DNA of 64,000 bases from Phymorhynchus buccinoides (Eukaryota > Mollusca > Gastropoda > Neogastropoda > Raphitomidae), in the NCBI GenBank assembly GCA_017654935.2, contig CM065700.1:49956090-50020089 (forward strand). Direction: 5' to 3'. A model generated the notes under the pieces. That model was not told the origin of the DNA, searched no databases, and saw nothing but the letters and a program-made list of their open reading frames with translations. Shown here one piece after another: positions 43,023-56,271 of the stretch. Position numbers and translations under genes: made by a program. The stretch's first letter is position 1, and every line of letters starts with the position of its first letter.

Positions 43023-45712
43023 GGCCGTGTGTGCCGGTGGAATGGGTGACACGAGCTCACAAAGCATGCATCCTGTGCGCCAAGAGCAGTCTAAACAAAG
43101 ACTTTGGGTGTGGGGCAGGATAGTGGGATGGATGACACGACCTCACATAGCATGCATCCTGTGCGCCAAGCAGTCTAGCAGTCTAAACAAAGACTTTGGG
43201 TGTGGGGCAGGATAGTGGGATGTATGACACGACCTCACATAGCATGCATCCTGTGCGCCAAGAGCAGTCTAAACAAAGACTTTGGGTGTGGGGCAGGATA
43301 GTGGGATGTATGACACGACCTCACATAGCATGCATCCTGTGCGCCAAGAGCAGTCTAAACAAAGACTTTGGGTGTGGGGCAGGATAGTGGGATGGATGAC
43401 ACGACCTCACATAGCATGCATCCTGTGCGCCAAGAGCAGTCTAAACAAAGACTTTGGGTGTGGGGCAGGATAGTGGGATGTATGACACGACCTCACATAG
43501 CATGCATCCTGTGCGCCAAGAGCAGTCTAAACAAAGACTTTGGGTGTGGGGCAGGATAGTGGGATGTATGACACGACCTCACATAGCATGCATCCTGTGC
43601 GCCAATAGCAGTCTAAACAAAGACTTTGGGTGTGGGGCAGGATAGTGGGATGTATGACACGACCTCACAAAGCATGCATCCTGTGCGCCAAGAGCAGTCT
43701 AAACAAAGACTTTGGGTGTGGGGCAGGATAGTGGGATGTATGACACGACCTCACAAAGCATGCATCCTGTGCGCCAAGAGCAGTCTAAACAAAGACTTTG
43801 GGTGTGGGGCAGGATAGTGGGATGTATGACACGACCTCACAAAGCATGCATCCTGTGCGCCAAGAGCAGTCTAAACAAAGACTTTGGGTGTGGGGCAGGA
43901 TAGTGGGATGTATGACACGACCTCACAAAGCATGCATCCTGTGCGCCAAGAGCAGTCTAAACGAAGACTTTGGGTGTGGGGCAGGATAGTGGGATGTATG
44001 ACACGACCTCACATAGCATGCATCCTGTGCGCCAAGAGCAGTCTAAACAAAGACTTTGGGTGTGGGGCAGGATAGTGGGATGTATGACACGACCTCACAT
44101 AGCATGCATCCTGTGCGCCAAGAGCAGTCTAAACAAAGACTTTGGGTGTGGGGCAGGATAGTGGGATGTATGACACGAGCTCACAAAGCATGCATCCTGT
44201 GCGCCAAGAGCAGTCTAAACAAAGACTTTGGGTGTGGGGCAGGATAGTGGGATGGATGACACGACCTCACATAGCATGCATCCTGTGCGCCAAGAGCAGT
44301 CTAAACAAAGACTTTGGGTGTGGGGCAGGATAGTGGGATGGATGACACGACCTCACATAGCATGCATCCTGTGCGCCAAGAGCAGTCTAAACAAAGACTT
44401 TGGGTGTGGGGCAGGATAGTGGGATGTATGACACGACCTCACATAGCATGCATCCTGTGCGCCAAGAGCAGTCTAAACAAAGACTTTGGGTGTGGGGCAG
44501 GATAGTGGGATGGATGACACGACCTCACAAAGCATGCATCCTGTGCGCCAAGAGCAGTCTAAACAAAGACTTTGGGTGTGGGGCAGGATAGTGGGATGTA
44601 TGACACGACCTCACAAAGCATGCATCCTGTGCGCCAAGAGCAGTCTAAACGAAGACTTTGGGTGTGGGGCAGGATAGTGGGATGTATGACACGACCTCAC
44701 ATAGCATGCATCCTGTGCGCCAAGAGCAGTCTAAACAAAGACTTTGGGTGTGGGGCAGGATAGTGGGATGTATGACACGAGCTCACAAAGCATGCATCCT
44801 GTGCGCCAAGAGCAGTCTAAACAAAGACTTTGGGTGTGGGGCAGGATAGTGGGATGGATGACACGACCTCACATAGCATGCATCCTGTGCGCCAAGAGCA
44901 GTCTAAACAAAGACTTTGGGTGTGGGGCAGGATAGTGGGATGGATGACACGACCTCACATAGCATGCATCCTGTGCGCCAAGAGCAGTCTAAACAAAGAC
45001 TTTGGGTGTGGGGCAGGATAGTGGGATGTATGACACGAACTCACATAGCATGCATCCTGTGCGCCAAGAGCAGTCTAAACAAAGACTTTGGGTGTGGGGC
45101 AGGATAGTGGAATGTATGACACGACCTCACAAAGCATGCATCCTGTGCGCCAATAGCAGTCTAAACAAAGACTTTGGGTGTGGGGCAGGATAGTGGAATG
45201 TATGACACGACCTCACAAAGCATGCATCCTGTGCGCCGATAGCAGTCTAAACAAAGACTTTGGGTGTGGGGCAGGATAGTGGGATGTATGACACGAACTC
45301 ACAAAGCATGCATCCTGTGCACCAAGAGCAGTCTAAACAAAGACTTTGGGTGTGGGGCAGGATAGTGGGATGTATGACACGACCTCACATAGCATGCATC
45401 CTGTGCGCCAATAGCAGTCTAAACGAAGACTTTGGGTGTGGGGCAGGATAGTGGGATGTATGACACGACCTCACAAAGCATGCATCCTGTGCGCCAAGAG
45501 CAGTCTAAACGAAGACTTTGGGTGTGGGGCAGGATAGTGGGATGTATGACACGACCTCACATAGCATGCATCCTGTGCGCCAAGAGCAGTCTAAACAAAG
45601 ACTTTGGGTGTGGGGCAGGATAGTGGACTGGATGACACGAAGTGACAAAGCATGCATCCTGTGCGCCAAGAGCAGTCTAAACAAAGACTTTGGGTGTGGG
45701 GCAGGATAAACA
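43023..45712 (+). repeat. 86-bp satellite next to a SINE, about 31 copies
   Basis: Units contain GACACGACCTCACATAGCAT, GCATCCTGTGCGCCAAGAGC and CTAAACAAAGACTTTGGGTG. Variation is limited to a few sites (GGATGG/GTATG, ACATAG/ACAAAG, CAAAGA/CGAAGA, AAGAG/AATAG), and blocks of several variant units recur, for example 44142-44419 and 44744-45021. The first unit follows the SINE end without a break. The 63-codon frames in each unit are by-products. Confidence 0.96.
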
Positions 45713-45981
45713 TCCTCAATCGGAAAAAGAAGAATGGTTCTGCCATGTTGGTTTCAAACTTCTTACCCAGTTACTGAGAAACATTTCTTCCCCATTTAAT
45801 ATTATCTCATGGACAGGGGACTGTTTGAACTTTTCATGACAACAGAATTACATGGCTATCAGGTTATGCAACGATATCATTTCACTTTTATGACACTCAG
45901 AATGCTGTCTTCACAAAATCTGCCAGTGATTAAGGGATGTTATAAAACAAAGGATAAATCTAGTCCTTGTTTCTTACAGTA

Positions 45982-47059
45982 CAGTCGACCCCCTCTTTTA
46001 AGACCTTCAAAAAATCGCGGAAAATCGGTCGTAAAAGAGGGGGGTCTTAAATCAGGGGTGACCAAAACAATGCACTCAGTGACTCACTACACCGTATATG
46101 ACGCACAGCACATGCATACACTAGAACTAAAACATGCTTTCTCCGTCATTCTTGAATGAAACATCGCGGTCTAGCTAATATACGAAAACGGGCTAAAACG
46201 GAAAGTGTGCTCGCGGCCCGTGTTGCACTCACACACAAACTACACATAACAACAGTACAGACCTAATTTTCGCCATTTTACGCTCTGGCAGTTCATTTTC
46301 AATCACAGTTTGCACACACGGAACTTTTACCGCGCATACAACTCGGCTGACAAAATGGCGCCGCACACACCGCAAATACGAAATCACGGCAAACGCTAAT
46401 ACGCCAGCTGCTTTCATTTATCGGATTTTGTGCGTTGTTTGCATTCAGTGAGTGTTTCAGTGCACGCACTAACGCTGATTTATCAGTTTGATAATGGAAA
46501 GGAGCTGCTTTTCAACTTATTTTTTTGTAAAGTGAGACCATTCACTGAGTTCCAACTTATGGAGTGTGACCGATCACCTAGTTTCAACTTGGGAGTTGAC
46601 TTCGCATTTAGGCCTACGTGTGCACAGAGTTCGTAAAGATCGACACGATCGCGACCGTTTCAGTTCAAACTTTGATCATAAACTGCTCAGTGATGACACA
46701 TGTGCATAAAAGTGGTGATATTTAGTGGTCAGATCGTGATATCGCTGATTAAATTCTTCAATTTCGGCATGAGAACGGTTCGTTTTTACCGAGATTGACC
46801 TAACAACAGTGGTACCCCAGCTGTGCGTCGGCTCGAACTGAGGCAGAGAAGGATAGATATCATCGTTTTTGCGACTGATAATTGTCAGAATGTGTTGCAT
46901 CGGTCGTAAAATCAACAAGATTTACGGTCGTAAAACGCGTTAGAGGGGGAGTCGTAAATGAGGAGGCAAGTTTAGAAGAAAAACGATCCGTCATTCATAT
47001 TTCAGTCGTAAAAGAGGGGAGGTCGTAAATCAGAGGGCCGTTCGTGAGGGGGTCGACTG
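45982..47059. mobile_element. pogo/Tigger-like non-autonomous DNA transposon, 1.08 kb
   Basis: Perfect terminal inverted repeats CAGTCGACCCCCTC / GAGGGGGTCGACTG lie between TA dinucleotides (45980-45981 and 47060-47061). Near both ends is the subterminal motif CGTAAAAGAGGGG. The ends fit pogo-type elements. The interior is unique-looking, with no transposase frame. Confidence 0.9.
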
Positions 47060-47239
47060 TACTGTTATTGGTCATCATTATGTTGTTGTTTTGTTTTGCT
47101 GAACAGAAAAGTTTCTGATATTCTAGTCTGTTTGTCTGACAGTTTTTCAACGTTAGTCTCTTATTAATGTTAAAGTAACATGAGTGATGCTTTGTACACC
47201 GTGTCTAGCAGGATAACCAACAAAGATTGGAAGAGACGG
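47060..47239. other. short unique stretch
   Basis: Nothing recognised. Confidence 0.4.
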
Positions 47240-47860
47240 GCAAAGTGAAGGATTTTGTTAATCTTGCTCAAGTGTTTGTGTGTGTGTATGCATGCAATGC
47301 TTCTTCCTCTTGCATATAGCGTCCTCCATGAAGGATTTTGCTTTGGGGGATGGATATACATGTGCATGCATGTAATGCTTCTTCCTCTTGCATATAGCGT
47401 CCTCCATGAAGGATTTTGCTTTGGGGGATGGATATACATGTGCATGCATGCAATGCTTCTTCCTCTTGCATATAGCGTCCTCCATGAAGGATTTTGCTTT
47501 GGGGGATGGATATACATGTGCATGCATGCAATGCTTCTTCCTCTTGCATATAGCGTCCTCCATGAAGGATTTTGCTTTGGGGGATGGATATACATGTGCA
47601 TGCATGCAATGCTTCTTCCTCTTGCATATAGCGTCCTCCATGAAGGATTTTGCTTTGGGGGATGGATATACATGTGCATGCATGTAATGCTTCTTCCTCT
47701 TGCATATAGCGTCCTCCATGAAGGATTTTGCTTTGGGGGATGGATATACATGTGCATGCATGCAATGTTTCTTCCTCTTGCATATAGCGTCCTCCATGAA
47801 GGATTTTGCTTTGGGGGATGGATATACATGTGCATGCATGCAATGTTTTTGGGTCGCAAG
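47240..47860 (+). repeat. 78-bp minisatellite, about 7 copies
   Basis: Units contain GCGTCCTCCATGAAGGATTT, TGGGGGATGGATATACATGT and TGCATGCAATGCTTCTTCCT. The period is 26 codons, so both strands stay open and give false open frames of up to 253 codons. GCATGCATGC occurs in each unit. Confidence 0.95.
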
Positions 47861-48103
47861 TGTGTGTCTGTGTCTGTGCGTTTTCAGCAATTTGTATTGT
47901 ATTTTTTATTGCATTGCATTATATTTCATGGTATGCCTATTTTTGGTGACACTGGATTCACACAGGATTCTGTAACATTTGGGTTTTTCTTGTGTTCCCA
48001 AAGGCACAAAAACTGACAAAGTCAACTCTTTTGATAGATAGAATGGTATTTGATGCGAGCATGATGGATAGAGGAATACTAGTTGTTTTTTTAGCTCTCT
48101 CTT

Positions 48104-48505
48104 TACTATCGTACGCTATAGCGTACCTGATGTACACAAGCGTTCCATACTAGGCGGGTTTGCATCATTACATACAAAATATTTAAAAAATAATGCTTAA
48201 CCGCACAGTTTTGAAAATTTGCGGTATTGTTTATAATAATAAAACCTAGCATATGTTATAATTCCAAAGTAAAATTTTTATTATTAGCAGATTTTTAAAA
48301 ACGCATGACAAAGAAGACGAAGAGAGGGGTAGTGATTCGTTTTCATTCATTGCGGTACTAAAAATAGACGGAAAGTGATTTCATTGGTTGAAAACTATTA
48401 AGGGACCATAGAGGAACACTTCTATACCAGTTTGGGTTGCCAGGCTTCGCGGGGTTGTGAATTGTGAATGGTTAAACGCTGTGTACGCTATAGCGTACGA
48501 CAGTA
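48104..48505. mobile_element. MITE whose ends are a perfect 16-bp palindrome
   Basis: GTACGCTATAGCGTAC lies at 48111-48126 and again at 48483-48498. The flanks TACTATC and (reverse complement) TACTGTC extend the inverted repeat to 23 bases. The element is 402 bp, AT-rich inside, non-coding. Target duplication not clear. Confidence 0.8.
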
Positions 48506-49226
48506 TTGAACGGTTGTAAAGGGAAGCAATCGGCCAGTAAAGAGTGTGTTAAGATTCGATTCGAAAGATCTTGCACTTTTAGGGTTTGAATCAGATTTAG
48601 TTTACCTACAAGAAAAAAAATTCTTCTGTATTCAGAACTGATTTTAGATACTGGATTCCATGTCCTCCAGATTACCACAAAAAAAAAAAAATAGTTTCTG
48701 TTAATTTATAACACATTCAGCATTTGTTTTCGTCTCTGATTTTGACGAGTGAAAATCAAATAAATCATTTCATATTTGTACAGAACATAACTCTTTAAAG
48801 ATGATAATTACATTTTATGAGGGTTGGGGGAATATACAGTGTAATCATGTCTCATTTTGGCACATGTTTGTTCATTTTCTCTCATTTTATTTGGACAATG
48901 GTTGAGGTGATTGTCTTGGAAAGGGTCAGTATATTTGTCTTACACAAACTTTTGGTGTGGTGCCATTCATGCATGCAGCCCTCCCCCTATCTTTTTCTCC
49001 CAGCTCATGAGAGTGGTGTATCTATCTTTGTTCCAGTGTGCATTGGTTTTATTATTGTGAGAAAGTTTGTACACAGCTTATAAATTGCGCATAAGTCAAA
49101 GCTACTCACATTTGTCGTTTATTATTTATTTACTTAGTCTTTATTTATTTATGTAGAGAAAGCATTACATTTACCATGAAGCTTGATGAACAAAGTTTGC
49201 TCTTTTTTTGTGGTTTGGGGACATCT
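48506..49226. other. intergenic AT-rich sequence
   Basis: Nothing recognised; one 88-codon open frame at 48817-49083 has no support. Confidence 0.4.
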
Positions 49227-52200
49227 ACCGTATTATTGGGACTATAAGGCGATGGTTTTTCCCAGATGTACCCCCCTGCGCCTTATGACTAATACAATAG
49301 TAAGAAAATATAACATCATCTGAAATGGGGTAACATTGGGGGCACGCCTTATGACTAATAAAATAGTAAGAAAATATAACATCATCTGAAATGGGGTAAC
49401 ATTGGGGGCGCGCCTTATGACTAATACAATAGTAAGAAAATATAACATCATCTGAAATGGGGTAACATTGGGGGCACGCCTTATGACTAATACAATAGTA
49501 AGAAAATATAACATCATCTGAAATGGGGTAACATTGGGGGCGCGCCTTATGACTAATACAATAGTAAGAAAATATAACATCATCTGAAATGGGGTAACAT
49601 TGGGGGCGCGCCTTATGACTAATACAATAGTAAGAAAATATAACATCATCTGAAATGGGGTAACATTGGGGGCACGCCTTATGACTAATACAATAGTAAG
49701 AAAATATAACATCATCTGAAATGGGGTAACATTGGGGGCACGCCTTATGACTAATAAAATAGTAAGAAAATATAACATCATCTGAAATGGGGTAACATTG
49801 GGGGCGCGCCTTATGACTAATAGAATAGTAAGAAAATATAACATCATCTGAAATGGGGTAACATTGGGGGCACGCCTTATGACTAATACAATAGTAAGAA
49901 AATATAACATCATCTGAAATGGGGTAACATTGGGGGCGCGCCTTATGACTAATACAATAGTAAGAAAATATAACATCATCTGAAATGGGGTAACATTGGG
50001 GGCGCGCCTTATGACTAATACAATAGTAAGAAAATATAACATCATCTGAAATGGGGTAACATTGGGGGCGCGCCTTATGACTAATACAATAGTAAGAAAA
50101 TATAACATCATCTGAAATGGGGTAACATTGGGGGCGCGCCTTATGACTAATACAATAGTAAGAAAATATAACATCATCTGAAATGGGGTAACATTGGGGG
50201 CACGCCTTATGACTAATACAATAGTAAGAAAATATAACATCATCTGAAATGGGGTAACATTGGGGGCGCGCCTTATGACTAATACAATAGTAAGAAAATA
50301 TAACATCATCTGAAATGGGGTAACATTGGGGGCGCGCCTTATGACTAATACAATAGTAAGAAAATATAACATCATTTGAAATGGGGTAACATTGGGGGCG
50401 CGCCTTATGACTAATACAATAGTAAGAAAATATAACATCATCTGAAATGGGGTAACATTGGGGGCACGCCTTATGACTAATAGAATAGTAAGAAAATATA
50501 ACATCATCTGAAATGGGGTAACATTGGGGGCGCGCCTTATGACTAATACAATAGTAAGAAAATATAACATCATCTGAAATGGGGTAACATTGGGGGCACG
50601 CCTTATGACTAATAGAATAGTAAGAAAATATAACATCATCTGAAATGGGGTAACATTGGGGGCGCGCCTTATGACTAATAGAATAGTAAGAAAATATAAC
50701 ATCATCTGAAATGGGGTAACATTGGGGGCACGCCTTATGACTAATAGAATAGTAAGAAAATATAACATCATCTGAAATGGGGTAACATTGGGGGCGCGCC
50801 TTATGACTAATACAATAGTAAGAAAATATAACATCATCTGAAATGGGGTAACATTGGGGGCACGCCTTATGACTAATAGAATAGTAAGAAAATATAACAT
50901 CATCTGAAATGGGGTAACATTGGGGGCGCGCCTTATGACTAATAGAATAGTAAGAAAATATAACATCATCTGAAATGGGGTAACATTGGGGGCACGCCTT
51001 ATGACTAATAGAATAGTAAGAAAATATAACATCATCTGAAATGGGGTAACATTGGGGGCGCGCCTTATGACTAATACAATAGTAAGAAAATATAACATCA
51101 TCTGAAATGGGGTAACATTGGGGGCACGCCTTATGACTAATAGAATAGTAAGAAAATATAACATCATCTGAAATGGGGTAACATTGGGGGCGCGCCTTAT
51201 GACTAATACAATAGTAAGAAAATATAACATCATTTGAAATGGGGTAACATTGGGGGCACGCCTTATGACTAATACAATAGTAAGAAAATATAACATCATC
51301 TGAAATGGGGTAACATTGGGGGCACGCCTTATGACTAATAAAATAGTAAGAAAATATAACATCATCTGAAATGGGGTAACATTGGGGGCGCGCCTTATGA
51401 CTAATAGAATAGTAAGAAAATATAACATCATCTGAAATGGGGTAACATTGGGGGCACGCCTTATGACTAATACAATAGTAAGAAAATATAACATCATCTG
51501 AAATGGGGTAACATTGGGGGCGCGCCTTATGACTAATACAATAGTAAGAAAATATAACATCATCTGAAATGGGGTAACATTGGGGGCGCGCCTTATGACT
51601 AATACAATAGTAAGAAAATATAACATCATCTGAAATGGGGTAACATTGGGGGCGCGCCTTATGACTAATACAATAGTAAGAAAATATAACATCATCTGAA
51701 ATGGGGTAACATTGGGGGCGCGCCTTATGACTAATACAATAGTAAGAAAATATAACATCATCTGAAATGGGGTAACATTGGGGGCGCGCCTTATGACTAA
51801 TACAATAGTAAGAAAATATAACATCATCTGAAATGGGGTAACATTGGGGGCGCGCCTTATGACTAATACAATAGTAAGAAAATATAACATCATCTGAAAT
51901 GGGGTAACATTGGGGGCGCGCCTTATGACTAATACAATAGTAAGAAAATATAACATCATCTGAAATGGGGTAACATTGGGGGCGCGCCTTATGACTAATA
52001 CAATAGTAAGAAAATATAACATCATCTGAAATGGGGTAACATTGGGGGCGCGCCTTATGACTAATACAATAGTAAGAAAATATAACATCATCTGAAATGG
52101 GGTAACATTGGGGGCGCGCCTTATGACTAATACAATAGTAAGAAAATATAACATCATCTGAAATGGGGTAACATTGGGGGCGCGCCTTATGACTAATACA

Positions 52201-54546
52201 ATAGTAAGAAAATATAACATCATCTGAAATGGGGTAACATTGGGGGCGCGCCTTATGACTAATACAATAGTAAGAAAATATAACATCATCTGAAATGGGG
52301 TAACATTGGGGGCGCGCCTTATGACTAATACAATAGTAAGAAAATATAACATCATCTGAAATGGGGTAACATTGGGGGCGCGCCTTATGACTAATACAAT
52401 AGTAAGAAAATATAACATCATCTGAAATGGGGTAACATTGGGGGCACGCCTTATGACTAATAGAATAGTAAGAAAATATAACATCATCTGAAATGGGGTA
52501 ACATTGGGGGCGCGCCTTATGACTAATACAATAGTAAGAAAATATAACATCATCTGAAATGGGGTAACATTGGGGGCACGCCTTATGACTAATAGAATAG
52601 TAAGAAAATATAACATCATCTGAAATGGGGTAACATTGGGGGCGCGCCTTATGACTAATAGAATAGTAAGAAAATATAACATCATCTGAAATGGGGTAAC
52701 ATTGGGGGCACGCCTTATGACTAATAGAATAGTAAGAAAATATAACATCATCTGAAATGGGGTAACATTGGGGGCGCGCCTTATGACTAATACAATAGTA
52801 AGAAAATATAACATCATCTGAAATGGGGTAACATTGGGGGCACGCCTTATGACTAATAGAATAGTAAGAAAATATAACATCATCTGAAATGGGGTAACAT
52901 TGGGGGCGCGCCTTATGACTAATACAATAGTAAGAAAATATAACATCATTTGAAATGGGGTAACATTGGGGGCGCGCCTTATGACTAATACAATAGTAAG
53001 AAAATATAACATCATTTGAAATGGGGTAACATTGGGGGCACGCCTTATGACTAATAGAATAGTAAGAAAATATAACATCATCTGAAATGGGGTAACATTG
53101 GGGGCGCGCCTTATGACTAATACAATAGTAAGAAAATATAACATCAATCTGAAATAACATCATCTGAAATGGGGTAACATTGGGGGCACGCCTTATGACT
53201 AATACAATAGTAAGAAAATATAACATCATCTGAAATGGGGTAACATTGGGGGCGCGCCTTATGACTAATAGAATAGTAAGAAAATATAACATCATCTGAA
53301 ATGGGGTAACATTGGGGGCGCGCCTTATGACTAATACAATAGTAAGAAAATATAACATCATTTGAAATGGGGTAACATTGGGGGCGCGCCTTATGACTAA
53401 TACAATAGTAAGAAAATATAACATCATCTGAAATGGGGTAACATTGGGGGCGCGCCTTATGACTAATACAATAGTAAGAAAATATAACATCATCTGAAAT
53501 GGGGTAACATTGGGGGCGCGCCTTATGACTAATACAATAGTAAGAAAATATAACATCATTTGAAATGGGGTAACATTGGGGGCGCGCCTTATGACTAATA
53601 CAATAGTAAGAAAATATAACATCATCTGAAATGGGGTAACATTGGGGGCGCGCCTTATGACTAATACAATAGTAAGAAAATATAACATCATCTGAAATGG
53701 GGTAACATTGGGGGCGCGCCTTATGACTAATACAATAGTAAGAAAATATAACATCATTTGAAATGGGGTAACATTGGGGGCGCGCCTTATGACTAATACA
53801 ATAGTAAGAAAATATAACATCATCTGAAATGGGGTAACATTGGGGGCACGCCTTATGACTAATACAATAGTAAGAAAATATAACATCATTTGAAATGGGG
53901 TAACATTGGGGGCACGCCTTATGACTAATACAATAGTAAGAAAATATAACATCATCTGAAATGGGGTAACATTGGGGGCGCGCCTTATGACTAATAGAAT
54001 AGTAAGAAAATATAACATCATCTGAAATGGGGTAACATTGGGGGCGCGCCTTATGACTAATACAATAGTAAGAAAATATAACATCATCTGAAATGGGGTA
54101 ACATTGGGGGCACGCCTTATGACTAATACAATAGTAAGAAAATATAACATCATCTGAAATGGGGTAACATTGGGGGCGCGCCTTATGACTAATACAATAG
54201 TAAGAAAATATAACATCATTTGAAATGGGGTAACATTGGGGGCGCGCCTTATGACTAATACAATAGTAAGAAAATATAACATCATCTGAAATGGGGTAAC
54301 ATTGGGGGCGCGCCTTATGACTAATACAATAGTAAGAAAATATAACATCATTTGAAATGGGGTAACATTGGGGGCGCGCCTTATGACTAATACAATAGTA
54401 AGAAAATATAACATCATCTGAAATGGGGTAACATTGGGGGCGCGCCTTATGACTAATACAATAGTAAGAAAATATAACATCATCTGAAATGGGGTAACAT
54501 TGGGGGCGCGCCTTATGCAAAGGCCTTAAAGTCAGAAAAATATGGT
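49227..54546. mobile_element. MITE expanded by an internal 66-bp satellite, about 80 units
   Basis: The left edge ACCGTATTATTGGGACTATAA and the right edge (reverse complement AGACCATATTTTTCTGACTT) match the ends of the MITE at 10650-10815, with GGCGATG...TTTTCCCAGA..TACCCCC next to the left end in both. Between them, 49256-54520 is a 66-bp repeat (CGCCTTATGACTAATACAAT, AGTAAGAAAATATAACATCA, TCTGAAATGGGGTAACATTG). Variation is at three or four sites, mainly GGCGCGCC/GGCACGCC. One irregular unit occurs at about 53140-53165. The period of 22 codons yields false open frames of up to 1752 codons. Confidence 0.93.
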
Positions 54547-54559
54547 CTGTGAAATGTGA

Positions 54560-54870
54560 TTCTTCTTCGATCGCTGTTTCCTGTCAAGTATGAGCGCAGA
54601 TGCGTCATGCTGCCGTTATGCGCCTAAGTAAAATAATTAGGCACAGCATGTCCGACTTAGGCTGGAGAAAATCTTTTTGAAAGTGTTTATTGAAAAAAGG
54701 CAGGAGAATGGACCGGAAAGTCAGAAAGATGTTAGATGACAGTAAGCAAAGGGAAAAGGCAGAGTCAAAGAGAGTGACAGATTAGAGGAAGTTACAAGCA
54801 CAGAACTTCCAGAAGGTGGGGGAACTATTTATACAAAAGACCTCCCCGGTATCCCCACAGGGGGGTGAAA
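54560..54870 (-). repeat. dispersed repeat, full copy
   Basis: On the minus strand it reads CTTCTGGAAGTTCTGTGCTT, TTTGCTTACTGTCATCTAAC and CAGCATGACGCATCTGCGCT, matching 12780-13035 and the ends of 25380-25870. Confidence 0.75.
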
Positions 54871-55021
54871 TGTGATCATGTTATGATATTGTATGTACTC
54901 CCACCCACCCCTCCCATCTCTATGATGTATTACAGATTGACAATCATGTGTTGATCGTTACATTAAAAAGTTTGATACAAGATGTCTGGGACTGTTTGGT
55001 TTTTAGACAATTTACCGCTGT

Positions 55022-55290
55022 TATGTCCTAATTTATCAGTCAATATCCATACAACCTGTTCACATGGATCTCACACTTTACACAATAACACTTTTTTATC
55101 AGTCAATATCCATACAACCTGTTCACATGGATCTCACACTTTACACAATAACACTTTTTCATCAGGCAATATCCATACAACCTGTTCACATGGATCTCAC
55201 ACTTTACACAATAACACTTTTTTATCAGGCAATATCCATACAACCTGTTCACATGGATCTCACACTTTACACAATAACACTTTTTCAAGA
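55022..55290 (+). repeat. 63-bp minisatellite, 4 copies
   Basis: CAATATCCATACAACCTGTT, CACATGGATCTCACACTTTA and CACAATAACACTTTTT repeat four times nearly unchanged. Confidence 0.95.
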
Positions 55291-55707
55291 TTTGTCGTTC
55301 ATTTTAATCAGGATTTTAAAACATTTTATTTACAATCAAGCATACAATGTAACAATGATACACACACACACACTCTTCCAAATGCACACACATTACACAT
55401 ATATATTATGTGCAACACCATAGTATCAGTAATAGACATGCTTAGTTATAGTTCATATTTCTCATTCCATATGTCAACACAAACAAAACATATCACTCTG
55501 AAAGTTGTTTACATAACAAAATTGACGCTTCAAAACAGGATTGTCCTCCTCCCACCCCTTCCCTTATTTTTGCTAGCTCTACCACCCAGTCATGTTCCCA
55601 CTTCCTTATTCCCAGTCCACACACAGCCACAGCCTGGTTTGCTCAGTCACAGCCCCACGCCAGGGATGAGTTTCACCAGGGGTCGCTATTCATGCCAATA
55701 ACTTACG
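55291..55707. other. intergenic sequence
   Basis: Unique AT-rich sequence, then a pyrimidine-rich part. Nothing recognised. Confidence 0.4.
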
Positions 55708-55972
55708 CTGTTTGACGTGTGCTGTTTGACGTTTGCTGTTTGATATGTGCTGTTTGACATGTGCTGTTTGATGTGTGCTGTTTGATGTGTGCTGTTTGAC
55801 GTGTGCTGTTTGCTGTTTGACGTGTGCTGTTTGACGTGTGCTGTTTGACGTGTGCTGTTTGACGTTTGCTGTTTGACGTGTGCTGTTTGATATGTGCTGT
55901 TTGACATGTGCTGTTTGATGTGTGCTGTTTGACGTGTGCTGTTTGCTGTTTGCTGTTTGACGTGTGCTGCCA
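55708..55972 (+). repeat. 14-bp minisatellite (GTGCTGTTTGACGT)n
   Basis: Head-to-tail units TGCTGTTTGACGTG, TGCTGTTTGATATG and TGCTGTTTGATGTG, with a few shortened units. Open frames here (QTAHVKQ repeats) are by-products. Confidence 0.95.
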
Positions 55973-56052
55973 AGAGGCAACCCGCCAGAGAAGAAACTGC
56001 ACAGGGGTTCAGTCACTTTAGAGGAGCCAGGAGATTCCTCCAGGTTATTTGT

Positions 56053-56271
56053 TTAACCCCTTCACTGCCAGAGGAAAACTGACAAATTACTGATTTTCTT
56101 ATTGTAGAATTTAAAAGAGACACGTTAGACTCAATCTGAGAAAATGGTCTAGAGATATATCTTTCTTGACTTGTCTAAACCAAAAACCATCATTCCAGGG
56201 CTATGACATCAAAACGTTATGACCTCATCAATGACACACATCAGACACAAGGCTGGCAGCGAAGGGGTTAA
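56053..56271. mobile_element. piggyBac-like MITE with TTAA ends
   Basis: TTAA at 56053-56056 and 56268-56271. Ends CCCCTTCACTGCCAG and (reverse complement) CCCCTTCGCTGCCAGCC form inverted repeats. A diverged partial end is at about 56383-56400. Non-coding. Confidence 0.85.

Noticed and set aside
43027..45709. About thirty 63-codon frames, one per unit, as a family of small peptides
   Set aside because: They are the same frame in each 86-bp satellite unit; no signal peptide, and changes between units do not preserve codons.
47170..48016. Open frames of 190-253 codons on both strands with 26-residue repeats
   Set aside because: The 78-bp period keeps all these frames open on both strands at once.
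49225..54483. Minus-strand open frames of 1752 and 1301 codons
   Set aside because: The 66-bp satellite unit is a multiple of three and lacks stops in these frames; there is no initiation context, domain or composition of a real protein, and the region is the inside of a MITE.
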